DNA of 64,000 nucleotides from Misgurnus anguillicaudatus (taxonomy: Eukaryota > Chordata > Actinopteri > Cypriniformes > Cobitidae). Numbering within the stretch: the first letter of the stretch is position 1; each line of letters opens with the position of its first letter. Below, one piece after another: positions 12,533-25,408 of this stretch. The stretch is taken from contig NC_073341.2 in assembly GCF_027580225.2 (NCBI RefSeq), forward strand, positions 14,630,501 to 14,694,500, in the 5' to 3' direction. The notes under the pieces were generated by a model that saw only the letters and a list, made by a program, of their open reading frames with translations, did not search any database and was not told the origin of the DNA. The translations under genes and the position numbers were made by a program.

Positions 12533-13465
12533 AGCTGGAAATAATAGAAACATCCATGCGGGATGAGGAGAAAAACCCACTTGTGTTTTAAAATCAAAAG
12601 AACAAATTAGGTTCCTTCCCACATACACAAGACTGCCAGTTTGATCTGAAAATACATCAGTCCATTGTTTACTGGGGGGCACAAAGCTCTCTCTCTCTCT
12701 TTTTCTGAAAGCAAAGCACTGTTTACTAGCAATAAGGTCTTCTTTTAGTCTATCTATAGTGTCTATGAACAATCTGATTATCAATTATCTGTAATTCTAC
12801 AGTACTAAACATGTCCATTGTTAAAGTAAGTTTTAAAACATAAAAAGTACAAGTAAAGTTTTTTTTTAAGATTACTGCATGCTGGGAAGAATATCATTAA
12901 CCTGGACAGAATGTTATGGGGTTCCTAAGAATCAAATAACCTCACTTACTCACTAACTCAGCCACAGGACACGCATTTAGTCTCACTATTTCCATTGGCA
13001 GTGGGGTTTAATGGCCACTTATGTCCAGTAAATGAGCTGATATCCACACTAACCTAAAAACACTTTTTACTGTCTATGCCTGAGAAAGGATCATGTAATT
13101 CGGATTAGCTCATTCACTGGCCAACTGGATTCCCAAAGTTGTGTGTGGTTATTTGTGGCCAGAAGACGCAATTACAGAAGTAATCAAATTTCATTGGCAA
13201 TAATACAGTTTAGACCAATGCTGATGAAGTCAGCATAAAGTTTTGTTAAATAAAGTTTGTTTGGTGAAACTTGTGTTTAAAAATTGGACATAGAGCCTCA
13301 GGCTGCATTTGAAATTGCATACTGTGACAGTAGGTACTGAATTAGATTAAGTACCAGCTTATCAACCGTTAAAACATTAGTGTTAATATAAATAATCAGT
13401 ATGAAGGAATTCGGACATACTACATACGCCATGTTGATGCATCACGTGACATATGTCATCATAAC
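12533..13465. other. No gene seen
   Basis: Ordinary intergenic sequence. Near 13303-13350 and 14690-14732 there are faintly inverted sequences (GGCTGCATTTGAAATTGC against GCAATGGCC...CAGCC). They may be the worn ends of a larger non-autonomous element containing the two foldbacks described next. Confidence 0.35.
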
Positions 13466-13930
13466 CATAGATATGTATAAAGGCTATTCGCCCGCGCTGC
13501 TGGCCAATTGAGTGGAACGTCCGCATTTGGCGGCCATCTTACCACAGGGCGCTCGCTCACTCGTAGCATTGAGTTTAACGTAGCATGTACTTTTAAATGA
13601 CCATAGCTTACTCAATTTTCTGCCAATTTTCAAACAGTTTGGTTTGTTACAAACATCAAAGATGTATCTATGACACACTACATACTTAATGAATAATTTT
13701 CATGAATCATGTTAAAGCATCCAGAATTATAGCCACGTTAATAACGTTTGTGAGAAACCAAACCGTTTGAAAATCGGTAGAAAATTGAGCAAGTTATGGT
13801 CATTTAAAAGTACCTGCTCCATTAAACTCAATGCTACGAGTGATCGAGCTGCCTGTGGTAAGATGGCCGCCAGGTGATGACGTTAGAGACTCCGCCGTAA
13901 CACATCTAGCCTTTATTATACATATCTATG
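13466..13930. mobile_element. hAT-type foldback element, TSD ATCATAAC
   Basis: Ends are CATAGATATGTATAAAGGCTA and its complement. The flanking 8 bp ATCATAAC is duplicated exactly (13458-13465, 13931-13938). The two arms pair for well over 100 bp, and each carries the GGCCATCTTAC / GTAAGATGGCC block that resembles a YY1 site. The element is 465 bp with no coding potential. Confidence 0.85.
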
Positions 13931-13966
13931 ATCATAACAACAATTTAGTTTTTAACTGGAATGATG

Positions 13967-14428
13967 TAAAAGGAAAACCCCACCGTTTTTATATTTTACT
14001 ATGTTCTTATCTCAACTTAGACTAAGTAATACTCAGCGCGCATTAACATCATCACTCCTGACTACTCCCCCTCTCGCTCAAACTTCTGTCAATATTACTG
14101 TGCCAATATTACTTCCACCATACAATATAGTTCTCATTTTTTATCCGCTTAAAAAATCGCCACGCTTATTTTGTGCCACCATACTTACTCGTGTAACTAC
14201 TCGTGTAACAGTCTTTAAATAGGGAAAACATGGAAGTGTTTGGTGGTTTCTAAATTCATCCCTGTTCGGATCCTAAGGAATGAATGGGGCTAGGCTAAAT
14301 GCTAACACATTCGTGACGCGCTGTACATAGATTAAGTGTACGCATTGAAAAAGATAGGTATGTATTAATGCGTCTAAGTTGAGGTAAGAACATAGTAAAA
14401 TATTGATAAACTGTGGTGTTTTCCTTTA
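13967..14428. mobile_element. Second foldback element (TIR TAAAAGGAAAAC)
   Basis: Left arm AAAGGAAAACCCCACCGTTT then TATGTTCTTATCTCAACTTA; right arm is the approximate complement (TAAGTTGAGGTAAGAACATA ... GTTTTCCTTTA). The central part is unique and non-coding. I could not fix a TSD, so the superfamily is open. Confidence 0.6.
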
Positions 14429-15855
14429 AACAAGCACAATTTAATCACAAGGGACAGCTGTTTAATATTAATATTTGCATTTGGGAAAAAACGTGATACT
14501 GCTTTTGGACATTTTTGGATAAAACAGCGCATCTCCTTCTTCTTTGTTGGATAACTCACGGGATAGTAAAGAGTCCATAGAATGAACACTTCGGGATCTT
14601 GCCAAAAGTAGTAGGTCATCCGGGTACTTTTCGCCTATTGTTGTTGGAATACTATAAATTCGGACATACTACTCCTCGCCTACTGTTTTCATCTACTATA
14701 TAGTATGGAAGTAGGCCATTGCGGACACAGCCTCGGTTTAACATTTTGACAATTTATTCTTATTTCAGTCCAAAGCCCTGTGAAAGAGAGCTTTAGCAGA
14801 ATGTTAGCTGCTCACTTCCATGCAATAAAAGTGGTTGATTCAGTCCTTAGCTGAAATAAACTTTAAATACCAATAAATTATAAAATGTTTCCATATTTAT
14901 ATTCTGTAGGATAAACACAATTTGTGCACTATTATCAATTAGATTTTTTGTTTTAAAATACATATATTTTGTAATATTTAAGAAAAAAGTAGTGTCCCCA
15001 AAATAGAATCTTACAATAATGGATGCCGCTCTTTTAAAGGCGGGGTGCATGATCTCTGAAAGCCAATGTTGATATTTGAAATCACCTAAACAAACATTCC
15101 CCTACCCCAATAGAATCTGGACCTTCTTTTGATAGACCCGCCCCAAAAATATGCAACCCAGGCAACGATGTCGGTTAGTAGACACGCCCCTTACTGCTGA
15201 TTGGCTACAAGTGTATTTTGGTACTCGGCCCGGGTCCCTTTTCCAAAGTGTTTTTTTTAACCTATTTGGACTACTTTCTATGTGTAAAGGTCATTGCAGG
15301 TGCTGGTTGATCTGAGGGGTGCATGGTGAGCGCCTGCTTTTTAATTTTCTTAAAGTTAGCAAAATTTCTGACAATTTCGATTTACACTTTATTACACTTT
15401 ATAAACATGTACGTTATGTTTTAATCAAAATAAAAAAACATATAATATTTCCTAAATGTCCCCTGGTCTTGAAATCATCATGATCGCAGCCTCAATTTTA
15501 GAAAAGACTGGCAAATTTGTCTGTGGTATTACTGTCTTTTTACTTCAAATATTGCTACGCCACAGACATAAGTGGATGTTTTACCAGTGATTTTATTTGT
15601 AAAAAATTATTTAAAAAATGAAAAATGTTATTAAGCTTCAATTCCATGTATATACAGTAGCATATTAAACTATTTTTTAAATACATAACAATACATTTTA
15701 TTAAAAGAAAACAAACAGAGACACAACTGTGAGAAAAAAGCAGTTATTGAAAAAGAAACACTTACCGTGGTGCACGTCTGTTATTGCTGTGGTATAAGAG
15801 GATGTTCCTACATCAATCTTAACTATTACTTTGTTTGATTTGTCTTATTACATAT

Positions 15856-15857
<2 letters not shown>
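14429..15857. other. No gene seen; one GC-rich interspersed patch
   Basis: The block 15030-15350 is richer in GC than its surroundings. It looks like a dispersed repeat rather than an exon, but I cannot prove it without other copies. A minus-strand GTAAGT donor-like site near 15772 has no partner exon. Confidence 0.35.

Positions 15858-15908
<51 letters not shown>
15858..15908. repeat. (CT)n microsatellite
   Basis: Uninterrupted CT dinucleotides for about 50 bp; the apparent Ser-Leu-repeat frame over it is an artefact of this tract. Confidence 0.92.
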
Positions 15909-15910
<2 letters not shown>

Positions 15911-17221
15911 TTCAATTCTCCATAGCTTGTGTTCTGCCATCCAAAATAAATATTTAACAGTCAGAGTACATGATCAACAACCAAAGGTCACGTCCCACTC
16001 CACCTTCCTCCTCCAATCGTTTCGTCTGAATTTCGCTCCCTTAAAACAACTAGCTGTCTGCTAATGTAATTTAATGCTGCTGATCAAGTCTATATTGACT
16101 ACACAATACAGGTGACGCAATGATTTACATGAACAGTTTTGCACTTTGTACCTCAGGGATGTGAGTGTATCTTTAAATATAATCTTGTTAAATGCCTGAT
16201 TTTTTTAAGATATAGGCTACTGTTAAGTCTGTAATCTTTGGCCAAATTTGCCTATTTATTTATTGAAATCGTATATTTTCGAACTTTAGAACATAAGACC
16301 GATTATTTACTGAGTTTTTTCAAATCTTCTTTGCAAAAAATCATTTCTATAAGCCTTTCACTTAGCACAGATTGCATTTCTCACACCCAACTCTATTATT
16401 CTACTCCACCCTTCCCAGCTTTCTTCAGTTCAACAATAATGGAAAAGAGATGACTCACTTTTAAATTTAGACTTACTGTGAAGTGCTGGCAATTAAAGAA
16501 GATGCATGGGTCAATGTTGTGTACGAGAGAATGCTGCCGATACGGGTAATACGGTGTCACATGTGATGCTTTTAAAACTTTCTAATAGAGCTTTCTAATA
16601 CAATACACCCACCTAGCGGACGTGTTCAGTTCTACAGACCCTTTGCCGTTTTTACTACTAGCACGCCACCAGCTGCAGGTGGCGCCAAAGAGCGCATGCA
16701 CAGTTTGACTGGGGCACTGCAACAAAATAAAAGATAAACTCTGAATGTCGCGTGTTTAACACAAAATGGACATCACAATATTTTATCAGCATCACACAGA
16801 AGGTGGTATGTGTGATTTGCTAAAAAGTATTGCAGTTTTTCAAGACCACAACCTGCCTTCCCCCACATATTTTTTTTCATGATAATTGATATGTAATAAT
16901 GATCAAGCAATGCACTTGATAAGAGTTTCTTGGCCATAAGAAAATGAAGCATGATTAAATCATAATAACAATGGTATTTTATGTGTAGTATAATACAAAT
17001 GGTAATGAATCTGCTAAAATCATGCTACTACAAAAATAAAGCCATTGTTAATTTTCCTCATGATGATAAATATGACTCACAATGAATATGAAATGAATGT
17101 TTTGTCTTATATTACTTTAATTGTGATGTTTACTTTAGAACTGTAAATATGATATGGACAAGAGCAGTGGTAGAGTTCATTCTTAAAAGCAAGGTAAAGA
17201 TAAATGTCCATATCCAAATGT
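15909..17221. other. No gene seen
   Basis: AT-rich sequence up to the left edge of a segment that is duplicated at the far right of the window. Confidence 0.4.
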
Positions 17222-18620
17222 ATATCAAAATCTGATGTGACCCTTGAGTCAAAAATATTTGCCTTCCCCAGTACTCTTGGTCCAACGGGCCATCTGCCCT
17301 CACAGTTCCCTTAGCAGCATTAGGCTGAAGTACTGTCAATATATGCCACTGGATCAGAGGGCTATCAGTTATTGATTGATTATTAATTACGGGTAAAGTT
17401 TGCATTTTCAGCGCTCAACATCACCATTAGATCAAAGGGTTCAAAGTCAATTAAAAAAATGTTTCAGTAAAAAGCACACAAAATAATTTTTTTCTTATAA
17501 AACTTTAATAGACAATTATTTAACTGCCTTGTTGAATTGAGTTTTGAGTGTAACATGATCACATGATTTTGACATGATTTGTGTTTTTGTATGTACAAAA
17601 AATTGTATTTAATACAAAAGTGTATTTAAAACTAGTGTTGCAAACATATTCACAATGTTATGATCAAATATATATTAAGTGACTTTCAATAAACACATTT
17701 TTGTAATCCAATATCAACATATTTACATACAATATTTACATTTAGTCTTTATATGTTCATTACGGTTTTAGCCATCTGAAATATATACATTGTATTCATA
17801 TAAACATGTAAACTGTGAAATAATTTGTGCAGATCCCTTTATGCAAGTGACTTACAAACCAGAGGTAATAATACAGATACAGCATGTGGAGGGTGCAATA
17901 ACAGACCTCTACATAACATAACCACAGCACTGAAACGTGCATGAACCAATCTGCTTGTTAAGTTTGACATCAACTTCCGGGTCCAAATGCTCCATCAGAT
18001 GCCTTACGCAAATAAAGCAACTGTATGAACACTCACAGTGCACAAATCAAAAAAACTTTTATCTCATACTAAAATTATCTTCATTGCAAATGGAGTACAG
18101 GCACATTTATGACCGCAGCTCAGAAGAGTGTTTGGCTTTTCACTCCGACACACTACACAGTCTTCAGAGTCAAAGGCTTCAGTACCTGAAACAAAATACA
18201 GGTTGTTTATCTACATATATTCATCAGTAAGAAATAAAATTCATAATCATGTGACAATAAGGCATAGGCAAAAATCTGTCTTAGATGTGTTGGGTGGGTT
18301 CATCCCTTTTTAATCCAATGCTGGGTTGAAAATAACTTTTAAAGTATTTCAATCTTATTTAAATACATAATTCTGTAAAAGGTGCTTGTTCCTTTAAGTC
18401 TGAAACCAATTAAATAGGCACGTATTATATTATATTTGCAGTATATATTTCAGTGATAATTTACACACTGGTAGGCCCATTTTCATACTGTATGGTCCAG
18501 CAAACTAATGGGCCAGCTTTGCAACTAATATATATATATATTTACAACACTACATTGTTCGAATTGAGGGGAGGGTGGGGGTCCCAGACCTCCTATAAGC
18601 ATTGAGGGCGCCCTATAAAG
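17222..18620 (+). repeat. Left copy of a segmental duplication (3' part of the neurl3-like locus)
   Basis: This interval is repeated in the same orientation at 58710-61179. Shared blocks include CAAAATCTGATGTGAC, CTTGGTCCAACGGGC, GTGCATGAACCAATCTG and the sequence around AGATGTGTTGGGT. It covers the gene's last exon, part of its third intron and the downstream flank, but not the NHR exons. The other copy is longer only because of a 989-bp insert. Confidence 0.85.
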
Positions 18621-20666
18621 CACAAAAATATAAATTGGGGGGTCCCCTGGTTTTTATTTTAATTAAAATATTTTTTATTCTCATGCTGTCATTATTTGTC
18701 GTAATGTGGCAATAAACAAATCCAAAAGATTTCTGTCTGAAATAAATGTAAACTCTCAAGTGTGCCTCACGCTGTTTTCTGGAGGAATTGATAGATTGTT
18801 AGATATAGGATTGGGTTTGGTGCTTTAAATCACATCTTACTTTGTAAAATCATGGCGAATCTATAATGACATTGGAGTGGGAGGGGCTTAGCTAGGGGAC
18901 TCCCATAATCTTTGACATAATTCTGCAACACTGTATACCCAGGAAAGGGGGTTTTCCACTCCAAAATTGCATCTTTTTAGAGCATACATTTACACCTGCT
19001 ATGTGATAATCTTACCTGTGTTATAAGATTCATGGATCTGCATGCTCATTGGTTTATTCAGTCTTTTCAGTGTTTCTTTATTGATGTCTTTGTAGATATA
19101 GTTATTATCATCAGTGTGTTTGTTGTGTTTCAGAGCAGGGCAGGACCTATAGGTGTATAGCCGATCTTTCTTTTTGGAACCTAAAACACAAATGAAACCA
19201 CAATGTTAAGCAATTAAGACGGACGTACAGTATTCATTATGCAATGCTTGATTTTGCTTAAGCTACGCACCTGCACACATCCCCAACCATTGGGTTAAAT
19301 TAACCTGAAAATATATACATAATTGACCCAACTGTGGGTTGAAATAACCCAGCATTTAAAAAATATCATGGCTCCACCACAGTCCTAAAAGTATACATAT
19401 TTGTACCTATGGTACATATTAGCACTGCCCCATTGACAGCACCTTGAGTATAAGCTTATATGTTCAAGATAATTACCATTTACTTTTTTAAATATTTTTA
19501 TTGGTGCTCTCATTACACAATGCGTTTTAATAACATAAAGCCCTCACCAAGCAGCATCACTGCGCTTGTCTGTCCATAGATGTCAATCATCGCCCAGATG
19601 GGCCCGTGGATATTTAGAGCAGTCGGCTGAAAGGACTTGGTACCATCAGAACTTCGTGTCCAAAGTCTGGCATATCTGTCGATCCAGAACTCAGTCTCTG
19701 AACCTGGGTAACACGTGTCCTCGTGAAGTATCGCTGCTGCGTACAGTGAGGAGGAGTTGGTTAAGTCTGGAACAGCCATTGAGGGTAACGTTGTCTCCTC
19801 GGGTAAAACATTTGCAAAACCGACCCGCAGCGAGCCGTGCAAATTCTTCGTAGAGCGTTCGACCCGCAGGCGCAACTTCTCCTGGATCTGTACCGGTCGC
19901 GCGCTGAACACCAGACCGTGGCGAAACGACGACTCATCTCTGGTCGCCCGTCGCCCACCGTCACTTAGCGTAATCAGACGACCGTTCACATTTGAGTGGA
20001 ACGACAGGGGTCCCAAACTGGTGCGCTTGTGACACACGCACCGATGCACTGAAACTGGAGGAAAAAAGTGTTGTTAGAGAATAAAGCAAACGGGATGAAA
20101 ATCATCTATTTTGTAATAACCGGAAGAGGGCGAAATTGTTCGCTTTCAAAGTCACTTACTAGATTGTCTGCGTGGAAACTTTCCTTAACTGAATTAAGTT
20201 TATTGAACTATTTATTATTATTGTTATTATTAATGAACACGCTTGCAAAGAACCAATGAGCAAGTATTAGACCTATTCAGCATTTGCCCCACAATTTATC
20301 ATTCAATATAAAAACATAATTCAATTTCTTTAAATCTATCTATCTCTTAGATAGTAACATATTCCTGCTTTATACAGAAATATTTGAAGAAAAAGTTACC
20401 ATTTGTCATCATTTGCCTTTGCTTCTCTTTCTTTTTCGCTGTCATCCTCTTCACTTCTTGCAAAGGTATCTATAAATGTTTTAGCTTCTGTCATAAAATG
20501 AAAGAAAACTTGCTTTTAATGCTGTGTACACGCTATAAATACGTGTTGTGTTTTCCTTATAGGACGAGGACAGGAAGGGGGCGCGGTTCTGGAAAAATTA
20601 CCCCAATCTGTTCAACATGATTGACAACTTACTGTTGGCAATTTCTGGAATCGGTAATGCACACAT
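18064..20666 (-). CDS. neurl3: Neuralized-family protein, neurl3-like, with eroded RING (four exons)
   Basis: Exons on the minus strand: 20666-20633, 20048-19548, 19180-19016 and 18185-18064. All three introns are GT-AG, and the phases join in frame to give 273 residues. Exon 2 holds one NHR (neuralized homology repeat) domain, about residues 20-175, with LGPLSFHSNVNGRL, GLVFSARPVQIQEKLRLRVE, LRVGFANV, FWIDRYARLW and PIWAMIDIYGQT. One NHR plus a C-terminal RING fits NEURL3 (a RING-type E3 ubiquitin ligase family) better than NEURL1 (two NHRs) or NEURL2 (SOCS box). The RING is damaged: CVVC and CGHKCAC remain, the sixth zinc ligand position is Phe, and a TGA follows nine residues after CAC. 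A shifted-frame remnant resembling the missing CPxC pair lies at 18033-18044. The ligase is therefore probably inactive, or the locus is a young pseudogene. NHR assignment is strong; neurl3 and the 34-nt first exon are less certain. Confidence 0.72.
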
Positions 20667-20710
20667 CTTGTCCATACAAGAAAAAGGCAAATGTCGTTGC
20701 TATTATTACA

Positions 20711-20719
20711 ATTTTTATA
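20711..20719 (-). promoter_or_regulatory. TATA box upstream of the neurl3-like gene
   Basis: On the minus strand TATAAAAAT lies 45 nt before the proposed initiator ATG, which would place the transcript start about 20-25 nt before that ATG. This supports exon 1. The 2.2-kb repeat array begins only about 190 bp further upstream, so the promoter region is short or includes array sequence. Confidence 0.5.
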
Positions 20720-22701
20720 AAAAGAATGCAAAAAAAAACAGCATTGAGCTACTGCAGATGCCGTAAATAAGTGAATAAATGTGTTTAGTTGTAATACAGA
20801 AAGAAATAGATTCAACTCTGGTTGTGGTAATAACTTAAATTTGAACTAATCAATTATTCAAAAGTCATTGTTTTTAAAGTAACTCTGACTGAGTGTTGGC
20901 TATGTTTATGTGTTGCGGCGCATAGTTTCACTTTCGGTTTGAGTCAAGGTATATTATACGCAGTGGAGTATGACACTTGGATATACATTAATAATCCCAA
21001 AGGCATAAGGGAAAAAAATAACATTTAGTTATGTGAATAATGTGATGAAATTACGAACAATCATCACATCAAGTCATTAATAGCCTACACGCAATCAAAC
21101 GAGCCACCGGGACAAAATGATAAAGGTGGCCACGAGGTAGCCTACAGCCAGCAGTATAATAATAATACATTTACTTGGCCTTCATTTTGCACAATTTGTA
21201 TTTTAAGTCTGTAATCAACTCGTATAAGAAAGAGATTGTATATGTTGTGATAAATGGCGAAAGCACATATAAGAATACGAACAACCAATAAAAACAATAA
21301 CAGACGGACAGCAAAATAAATTCACTCTAAAAATAAAAAGGATAGTTGGTTTATTACTGTATTGTAAATATTATATGTCTAAATAAATGTGACCTGCATG
21401 TCTGAATAAATATAACTATTTTTTATAATTATACTTAATTATAATTATTTTTTATAGCCTAATTATTACTTATAAAATCAAATATACAAAAATCCAAGTG
21501 TATATGTTATAGTTTATAAATATTATATTATTGCATAAACATAGACTATTTTATTCAAATACTACTAATTTATTTATTCATAGTAAATGTGTTTTGCCTT
21601 CACGCGACAGATGACGTCATTGCCTAACACGATTTCCTTGAGTCACACGTGAATGTTGAGTTAATAATCACATCCTTCTTTTGTCCCCAGTTTGCAATGT
21701 AGAAGACCAGTAATTTTCCTATAGGAGTCAATGACAAAACAAGCTTCAGAAAACATATTTCTAAAAAATCTTTTTAAAATAGATGTCATTCATTTTTGAG
21801 TCAGGTATAATGTGTTTTGAAAAGTTATTATCCCAACAGCTATTTGTGATTTTGTGAAATGTGATTTATAGAAAAAGGTTTTGAACATAAAACAATACAA
21901 AGTATTTTAATTTGACATTTTTATTCATTTAAACACAGTTTTTATTAATAGTTGTCTTACTTTGTACGTACAGTTTTAGATACCAAGAAAAAATTATAGC
22001 CTATTTATTATAAACAATATTGAAAATGTATTTAAACCAACCAAATAGGTTTATAGAATAAAGTGACATATTTCATACATGTATCAAGTAATTTTTAAAG
22101 TAAATAATTCCCCTGGACACAAAAATATTAATTTCACTGTTATTGAACAAGTGTATGCACGTGATGTCACAGCGAGTTAAGGCCCATGAGACTCCACAGC
22201 AGCTTTAAATGTGCTCTCCTGTATCTAAAACAGGAACAATTGTACAAATAGATGGTTTCCACCAGCTGTGTGCTTATCATCATTTACAACAACAACGTGA
22301 GGGTGAATGATGCCAGAATGTTCTTTTTTTGTGGGGGTGAACTATCTAAAAGCTGATAAGAAAAAAGTTTTGGATTATATTTTACAGCAAATAATGATGT
22401 AAGCACATAGATAAGAACACAAATGAAGACATAACACGTGACATCAAAGAAATCAAAATGATAGTTTCATTTAGTTTCTTTTAAAGTTTATTTACGACAT
22501 ATTTGACATTTGTAAGAAAATAAAAATATACATTTTTTTAAATACAAGTATAGATTTAATATACCAAAATTATTGCATAATGTATGTATAAAATATATCA
22601 TATACAAGTCACTTTACAGTAATGAAATAATAGCTTATTCTATAAATAGATAACATTGTATTTGATGGATTCACATATTTCATAACTATAGTTAAGGCCT
22701 A

Positions 22702-22906
22702 CACTGTAAAATGTCTGTAGAAATTACAGTATTAATGGGTATTACTGGCAACTAGCTGCCAGTAACTTACTGTAGATTTTACATTTATGTTATTTACTGG
22801 AAACATTTTGTTCAAAGTTAAATGAACATGAAACATTTTTTGACTTTATCTTCTACAGTATGTTACTGGCAACCAGCTGCAAAATTACAGCAAATTTTTT
22901 AGAGTG
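22702..22906. mobile_element. TA-target palindromic MITE in array copy 1
   Basis: CACTGTAAAAT at the left and GAGTG at the right, flanked by TA. Inner arms GGCAACTAGCTGCCAGTAAC and TTACTGGCAACCAGCTGC mark it as kin of 7708-8113. Array copies 2 and 3 read straight through at this point (GGCCTATCAAAT), which confirms an insertion with a TA duplication. Confidence 0.85.
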
Positions 22907-23350
22907 TATCAAATGATGCAACTTCAACATGACTGACAACAATTACTGCTACAAATTTTGACAGACCATGTTGTGCAAAACAAAAGGAAAGATGATGTTG
23001 ACAGAAATCTAAATGATTTCTGACTGAAGTAAATTTTCATGCCCTCTTTAATATGAACAAAACATTCGATCCACCATTCAGTCAAAATGTGTTTATGTTT
23101 GGTGCAGCGCAGCATGGTTTCACTTTTGTTTTAAGTTAAAGGTTATGCAGTGGATTATAAGTTAATCATTAGACTAATAAAACAAACACAACGTGACAAA
23201 ATTATAAAGGTGGCCACGAGCTATACAGCCAGCAGTATAATAATCCATTAACTGGGCCTCCATTTTGCACAGTTCACATTTTAAGTCTGTAAACAACACG
23301 TGTGAGCAAGAGATTTAAGTTCATGTTGTGATAAATGAGGAAAGCACGTA

Positions 23351-23715
23351 CACTGTAAAAAGAAAAGGCTGGATATACTTAAAAATATGGTGCATCATTT
23401 TTGCATCCATTTTTTAAAGTATTTATAAAGTCCTCCGATGATGCAAAAATGGTCATATTACATCATCGGAGGACTTTTTTGCAGAACCAAAATGCAGATA
23501 TCTCTCCTCTCAGGGGGAAATGAGGGAGGGAAACATGGTCATTCAGTAATACTGCCGGGTTTCTACAGATACAAAGCTGAATGCTAAATCGGTGAAGTAT
23601 CCCTTTAAGCAATTGCATAAATTGCTTCAAATTCCATGTAATACCTACTTTAAAAAATGGATGCAAAACTTATGCACTACATTTTTAAATAAATCCAGCC
23701 TTTACTTTTTCAGTG
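23351..23715. mobile_element. CACTG MITE containing half of a TTAA-type MITE
   Basis: Outer ends CACTGTAAAAAG and TTTTTCAGTG correspond to the 196-bp element at 33113-33308 in the next array copy. Inside it, about 23430-23612 is a left-truncated copy of the palindromic element at 41080-41385, including its hairpin CCTCCGATGATG and end GTGAAGTATCCCT. Confidence 0.75.
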
Positions 23716-24399
23716 AAGATAAAGGATACTATAAAAACACCAACAGACGTACAGCAACATTAATGCAGTCTAAAAATAAAAGGATAGTTTGTTCCCTACT
23801 GTACTGTAAATATTATGTCTAAATAAATGTAACCTACATGGCTGACTTATAAATATAACTATACATATTTTTAAACTTACTTTATTAAACATACAAATAT
23901 ACAAAAATCCAAGTGTATATGTTATAGTTTATAAATATTATATTGTTGCATAAACCTCCTCTATTTCATTTAAATACTACTAATTTATTTATTCTTAGTA
24001 AATGTGTTTGTCTTCATGCGACAGATGATGTCATTGCATAGCACGATTTCCTTGAGTCACATGAATGTTGAGTTAATAATCACATCCTTCTTTTGTCACC
24101 AGTTTGCCATGTTGGAGACCAGTAATTTTCCTATAGGAGTCAATAACAAAACAAGCTTCAGAAAACATATTTCTAAAAAATCTTTTTAAAATAGATGTCA
24201 TTCATTTTTGAGTCAGGTATAATGTGTTTTGAAAAGTTATTATCCCAACAGGCAGGGGCGGAGCCAGACATTGTAGACATTGGGGGCTTAGCCCAAATCT
24301 AGGGGTTTCAAAGCTTGGTCCCCTGTTGATATTTTTTCTCCATTTACGGCAGCTTTATAAACTATTTTTTAATCTACTGTAAGTGTTCTCTGTATTGTC

Positions 24400-25035
24400 C
24401 AGTGTTGGGTGTAACTAGTTACTAAGTAATTTGTTACTGTAATTTAATTACTTGAAAAAGTTATGTAAGGGATTACTCTTATTTTTCTTGTAATCGAATT
24501 ACAGTTACTTCTGATGTAACTAAATACTGTCTATGGACTGTAGAACAATTATGTATACTATAATAAATAGTGGATTTAACATGGTTTTAGTTTACAATTC
24601 TCACTATTAACTGGTTGATTATTAGCATTAATATTACTGCGATGTTGACTGTTTTTTAGAAGGCCTACTTAAATAGCACATATTAATGCCTGATTCTGCA
24701 AAACCTTATTCTACACCCTTAACCCTCCCCATTTCTACAAATACTTAAAATAAACAACTACTTTAGTATTAATAAGCAGTAGTTGGAGTATATTGAGGCA
24801 AAAGTAGTTAATTAATAGAGAGAAATTAACCCTAAAGTGGGGCCAGAATAATTGATGTACTTTTATATATTGTTTCTTCGAGCCATTTGTATCATGTACT
24901 AAATAGGATTTAGAAATTAATTAGTAATAATTAAATACTTTTTGGAGTAATTTGTAAAGTAATTTAATTACATGATTGAAGATGTAATTAGTAACTAGTA
25001 ATTAATTACTTTTTTGAGTAACTTACCCAACACTG
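24400..25035. mobile_element. hAT MITE, TSD GTATTGTC
   Basis: Starts CAGTGTTGGGTGTAACTAGT and ends with the complement (TACCCAACACTG). Exact 8-bp duplication GTATTGTC at 24392-24399 and 25036-25043. Subterminal regions are rich in AGTAATTTAATTAC-like motifs. It is nested inside the hAT element above. Confidence 0.92.
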
Positions 25036-25408
25036 GTATTGTCATTTTGAAACTGCAACATAACAAATTTTGACAATGATACTTTAACTTCTCTTATCCA
25101 AAAATAGGCAAACATGTTTGCTGAAGGCTAATCCAGTAACTCTAAAGCTACATAAGAATAACAATTTTTGACTTCATTGACAGAACAATTTCTCACCTGC
25201 TTATGGAAGCGTTTCTCTCTCTTTCTGTCTATCTGTGATTTCTCTCCACCCTCCTCTCTTCCTATTTGCACTGACAGTTATCACACATAAGGATATTTTA
25301 ATGTAAGAGAATGGGGATTCACATTTTATAACTGTCTATCAATGTATTTCTGAGGTAAAATCATCGCGAATTTCAAATGCATATATGGACAAAACAAACC
25401 TAACTAAC

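Noticed and set aside
12180..15772. Minus-strand GTAAGT donor-like sites near 4738, 12180 and 15772, considered as alternative 5' untranslated exons of one gene
   Set aside because: About 15 such hexamers per strand are expected by chance in 64 kb, and I found no acceptor or coding exon to connect them.
15831..16064. Frame with a long Ser-Leu repeat
   Set aside because: Produced by the (CT)n microsatellite.
22924..23115. 63-codon minus-strand frame conserved at 32688-32879
   Set aside because: The whole unit is duplicated, the few differences include residue changes, and the inverted copies have disrupted versions; no sign of selection by eye.
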